A stretch of DNA of 16,252 bases. It comes from Kordiimonadaceae bacterium. GTDB taxonomy: Bacteria; Pseudomonadota; Alphaproteobacteria; Sphingomonadales; Emcibacteraceae. The stretch lies in contig JABIPV010000147.1 in NCBI GenBank assembly GCA_018699075.1, positions 1-16,252 on the forward strand. The letters run 5' to 3'. Shown piece by piece: positions 14,812 through 16,252 of this stretch (position 1 is the first letter of the stretch; every line of letters starts with the position of its first letter). The position numbers and the translations under genes are program-made. Below the pieces are notes generated by a model, which worked only from the letters and a program-made list of their open reading frames with translations, was not told the origin of the DNA and did no database searches.

Positions 14812-14862
14812 TCCCTACATGATGGTTAACGCGCATCAGGCTATTAAAAAGAAAGCTTAAAA

Positions 14863-16224
14863 GTGACAAACATTTCTAAAAACTCCCCAATTGAAAATAA
14901 ACAACAACTGATTGACTATATCGCTTCAGGTTCTAAACCGGAGAGCGACTGGACAATTGGTACAGAACACGAAAAATTTGTTTTCTGTGTGGATTCGCAA
15001 AAACCTGTTCCTTATGCGGGTGATCGAAGCATAAAAGCCATTCTTGAAGCGCTGCAAAAAGAATTCGACTGGTCACCGATGATGGAAGGTGACAATATTA
15101 TTGGCCTTTTGAAAGATGGACAGTCTGTAACTCTTGAGCCCGGAGGCCAATTGGAACTTTCAGGGGCCATGGTTAAGACACTTCATCAAACTTGCGCTGA
15201 ATCTACGTCTCATCTACGTCAAGCACAAGCGGTGAGTGAAAAACTTGGAATTAATTACCTTGGTATGGGATTTAATCCTAATACCAAACGTGAAGACGTG
15301 CCGATCATGCCCAAAGGGCGCTATAACATCATGCGTGATTATATGCCCAAACGTGGAAGTCTAGGCCTCGATATGATGCTGCGCACATGTACCATCCAAG
15401 TAAACCTTGATTATTCAAGTGAAGCAGACATGGTGAAAAAATTCCGTGTTTCTTTGGCCCTTCAACCGCTCGCGACAGCAATTTTTGCGGCCTCACCGTT
15501 TACAGAAGGCAAACCAAACGGTTTTCAAAGTTATCGTTCACACATCTGGACCGACACGGACCCGGATCGCTGCGGTATTTTGCCGTTTGTTTTTGAAGAC
15601 GGTATGGGGTTTGAAGCCTACGTTGATCACGTATTGAATGTGCCGATGTATTTCGTTCATCGAAACGGTATTTACCATGATGCATCGGGAAAATCGTTTA
15701 AAGATTTCATGAACGGTAAGCTAGAAGGATTTGAAGGGGAAGTCCCGACCATTGCCGACTGGGAAGATCATATGAGTACTCTATTCCCTGAAGTGCGTCT
15801 GAAGAAATTCCTTGAAATGCGTGGCGCTGATGGCGGCACGTGGAGTAAAATTTGTGCTCTTCCTGCCCTTTGGGTAGGGCTTTTATATGATCAATCATCA
15901 CTTGATGCTGCATGGGATATGGTCAAAGACTGGACTCACGAAGAACACCAACATTTACGTGACAATGTACCCAGAGACGCACTTTCTGTTCCCTTTAGAA
16001 ATGGGACAGTTCAGGATTTGGCGAAACAAATGCTTGATATTTCTGCCGCTGGACTAGAACGCCGCGCTAAACTCAATAACACTGGCGACGACGAACGCGT
16101 GTTCCTAAAATCTCTTTATGAAACTGTAAATAGTGGAAAAACAACCGCACAGGCCATGCTAGACTGTTATCATAATGGCTGGAAAGGTGACGTTTCAAAA
16201 GTGTTTGAAGATTGTTCCTTTTAA
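14863..16224 (+). CDS. gshA: Glutamate-cysteine ligase, plant/alphaproteobacterial type
   Basis: Cytoplasmic ATP-dependent enzyme that joins glutamate and cysteine, the first and rate-limiting step of glutathione synthesis. The 453-residue sequence matches the GCS2-type ligase shared by plants and alphaproteobacteria rather than the enterobacterial GshA: IGTEHEKFVF (32-41), GLLKDGQSVTLEPGGQLELS (81-100), MPKGRYNIMRDYMPKRG (149-165) and TCTIQVNLDYSSE (175-187), with FRNGTVQDLAKQML near the C-terminus. It starts with GTG; an in-frame stop 18 bases upstream rules out a longer form, and only a weak AAGAAAG precedes it. It lies 51 bases after the protease gene, probably in the rsmE transcript. The stop is inside the window; the remaining 28 bases show no terminator. 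Confidence 0.95.
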   Translation: MTNISKNSPIENKQQLIDYIASGSKPESDWTIGTEHEKFVFCVDSQKPVPYAGDRSIKAILEALQKEFDWSPMMEGDNIIGLLKDGQSVTLEPGGQLELSGAMVKTLHQTCAESTSHLRQAQAVSEKLGINYLGMGFNPNTKREDVPIMPKGRYNIMRDYMPKRGSLGLDMMLRTCTIQVNLDYSSEADMVKKFRVSLALQPLATAIFAASPFTEGKPNGFQSYRSHIWTDTDPDRCGILPFVFEDGMGFEAYVDHVLNVPMYFVHRNGIYHDASGKSFKDFMNGKLEGFEGEVPTIADWEDHMSTLFPEVRLKKFLEMRGADGGTWSKICALPALWVGLLYDQSSLDAAWDMVKDWTHEEHQHLRDNVPRDALSVPFRNGTVQDLAKQMLDISAAGLERRAKLNNTGDDERVFLKSLYETVNSGKTTAQAMLDCYHNGWKGDVSKVFEDCSF

Positions 16225-16252
16225 GATAATCAAAATTTCTGGGTAGTCTAAC

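Overview
The window reads as ordinary, gene-dense chromosome from a Gram-negative alphaproteobacterium, probably marine or aquatic, with A+T-leaning DNA. The lineage call is an inference. It rests on a plant/alphaproteobacterial-type glutamate-cysteine ligase downstream of rsmE and across from ubiA, a membrane-anchored retropepsin-like protease of the TIGR02281 type, a K+-independent H+-pyrophosphatase and a TorF-type outer-membrane protein. No RNA genes, insertion sequences, phage genes or CRISPR arrays were seen, and no stretch over 300 bases lacks a gene.

Layout. Positions 3-3166 (+) hold four closely packed genes: the 3' part of xseA (exonuclease VII large subunit), an exported M23 peptidase overlapping it by ATGA, a TorF-family outer-membrane protein, and a Tat-exported VOC/glyoxalase-fold protein. 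They converge on a minus-strand block. In its transcription order (right to left) that block is ppa (soluble pyrophosphatase), ubiD, pmbA, an exported sulfatase and an NhaC-family antiporter, at 9957-3282. A good sigma70-like promoter lies just upstream of ppa. It is separated from hppA (proton-pumping pyrophosphatase, 12205-10106, -) by a strong intrinsic terminator that closes the hppA transcript. ubiA (13293-12349, -) lies upstream of hppA and diverges from rsmE (13352, +). The 58-bp gap between them holds two opposed promoter candidates and a perfect 15-bp palindrome. rsmE overlaps a membrane-anchored aspartic protease gene by ATGA, and gshA follows 51 bp later with a GTG start.

How the genes relate. 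ubiA and ubiD are two steps of ubiquinone biosynthesis, prenylation and then decarboxylation of 4-hydroxybenzoate; UbiA releases pyrophosphate. Two unrelated pyrophosphatases sit side by side, one dissipating PPi energy as heat and one conserving it as a proton gradient. The envelope genes (M23, TorF-like, Tat-VOC, sulfatase, NhaC, membrane protease) suggest periplasmic and outer-membrane functions, and sulfatase plus NhaC looks like an accessory pair. I found no convincing new multi-gene system. The best leads are an unusual formylglycine motif in the sulfatase (Cys-Ala-Ser-Thr-Arg), the TorF/Tat-VOC export pair, the divergent ubiA/rsmE control region and adjoining palindromes upstream of nhaC.
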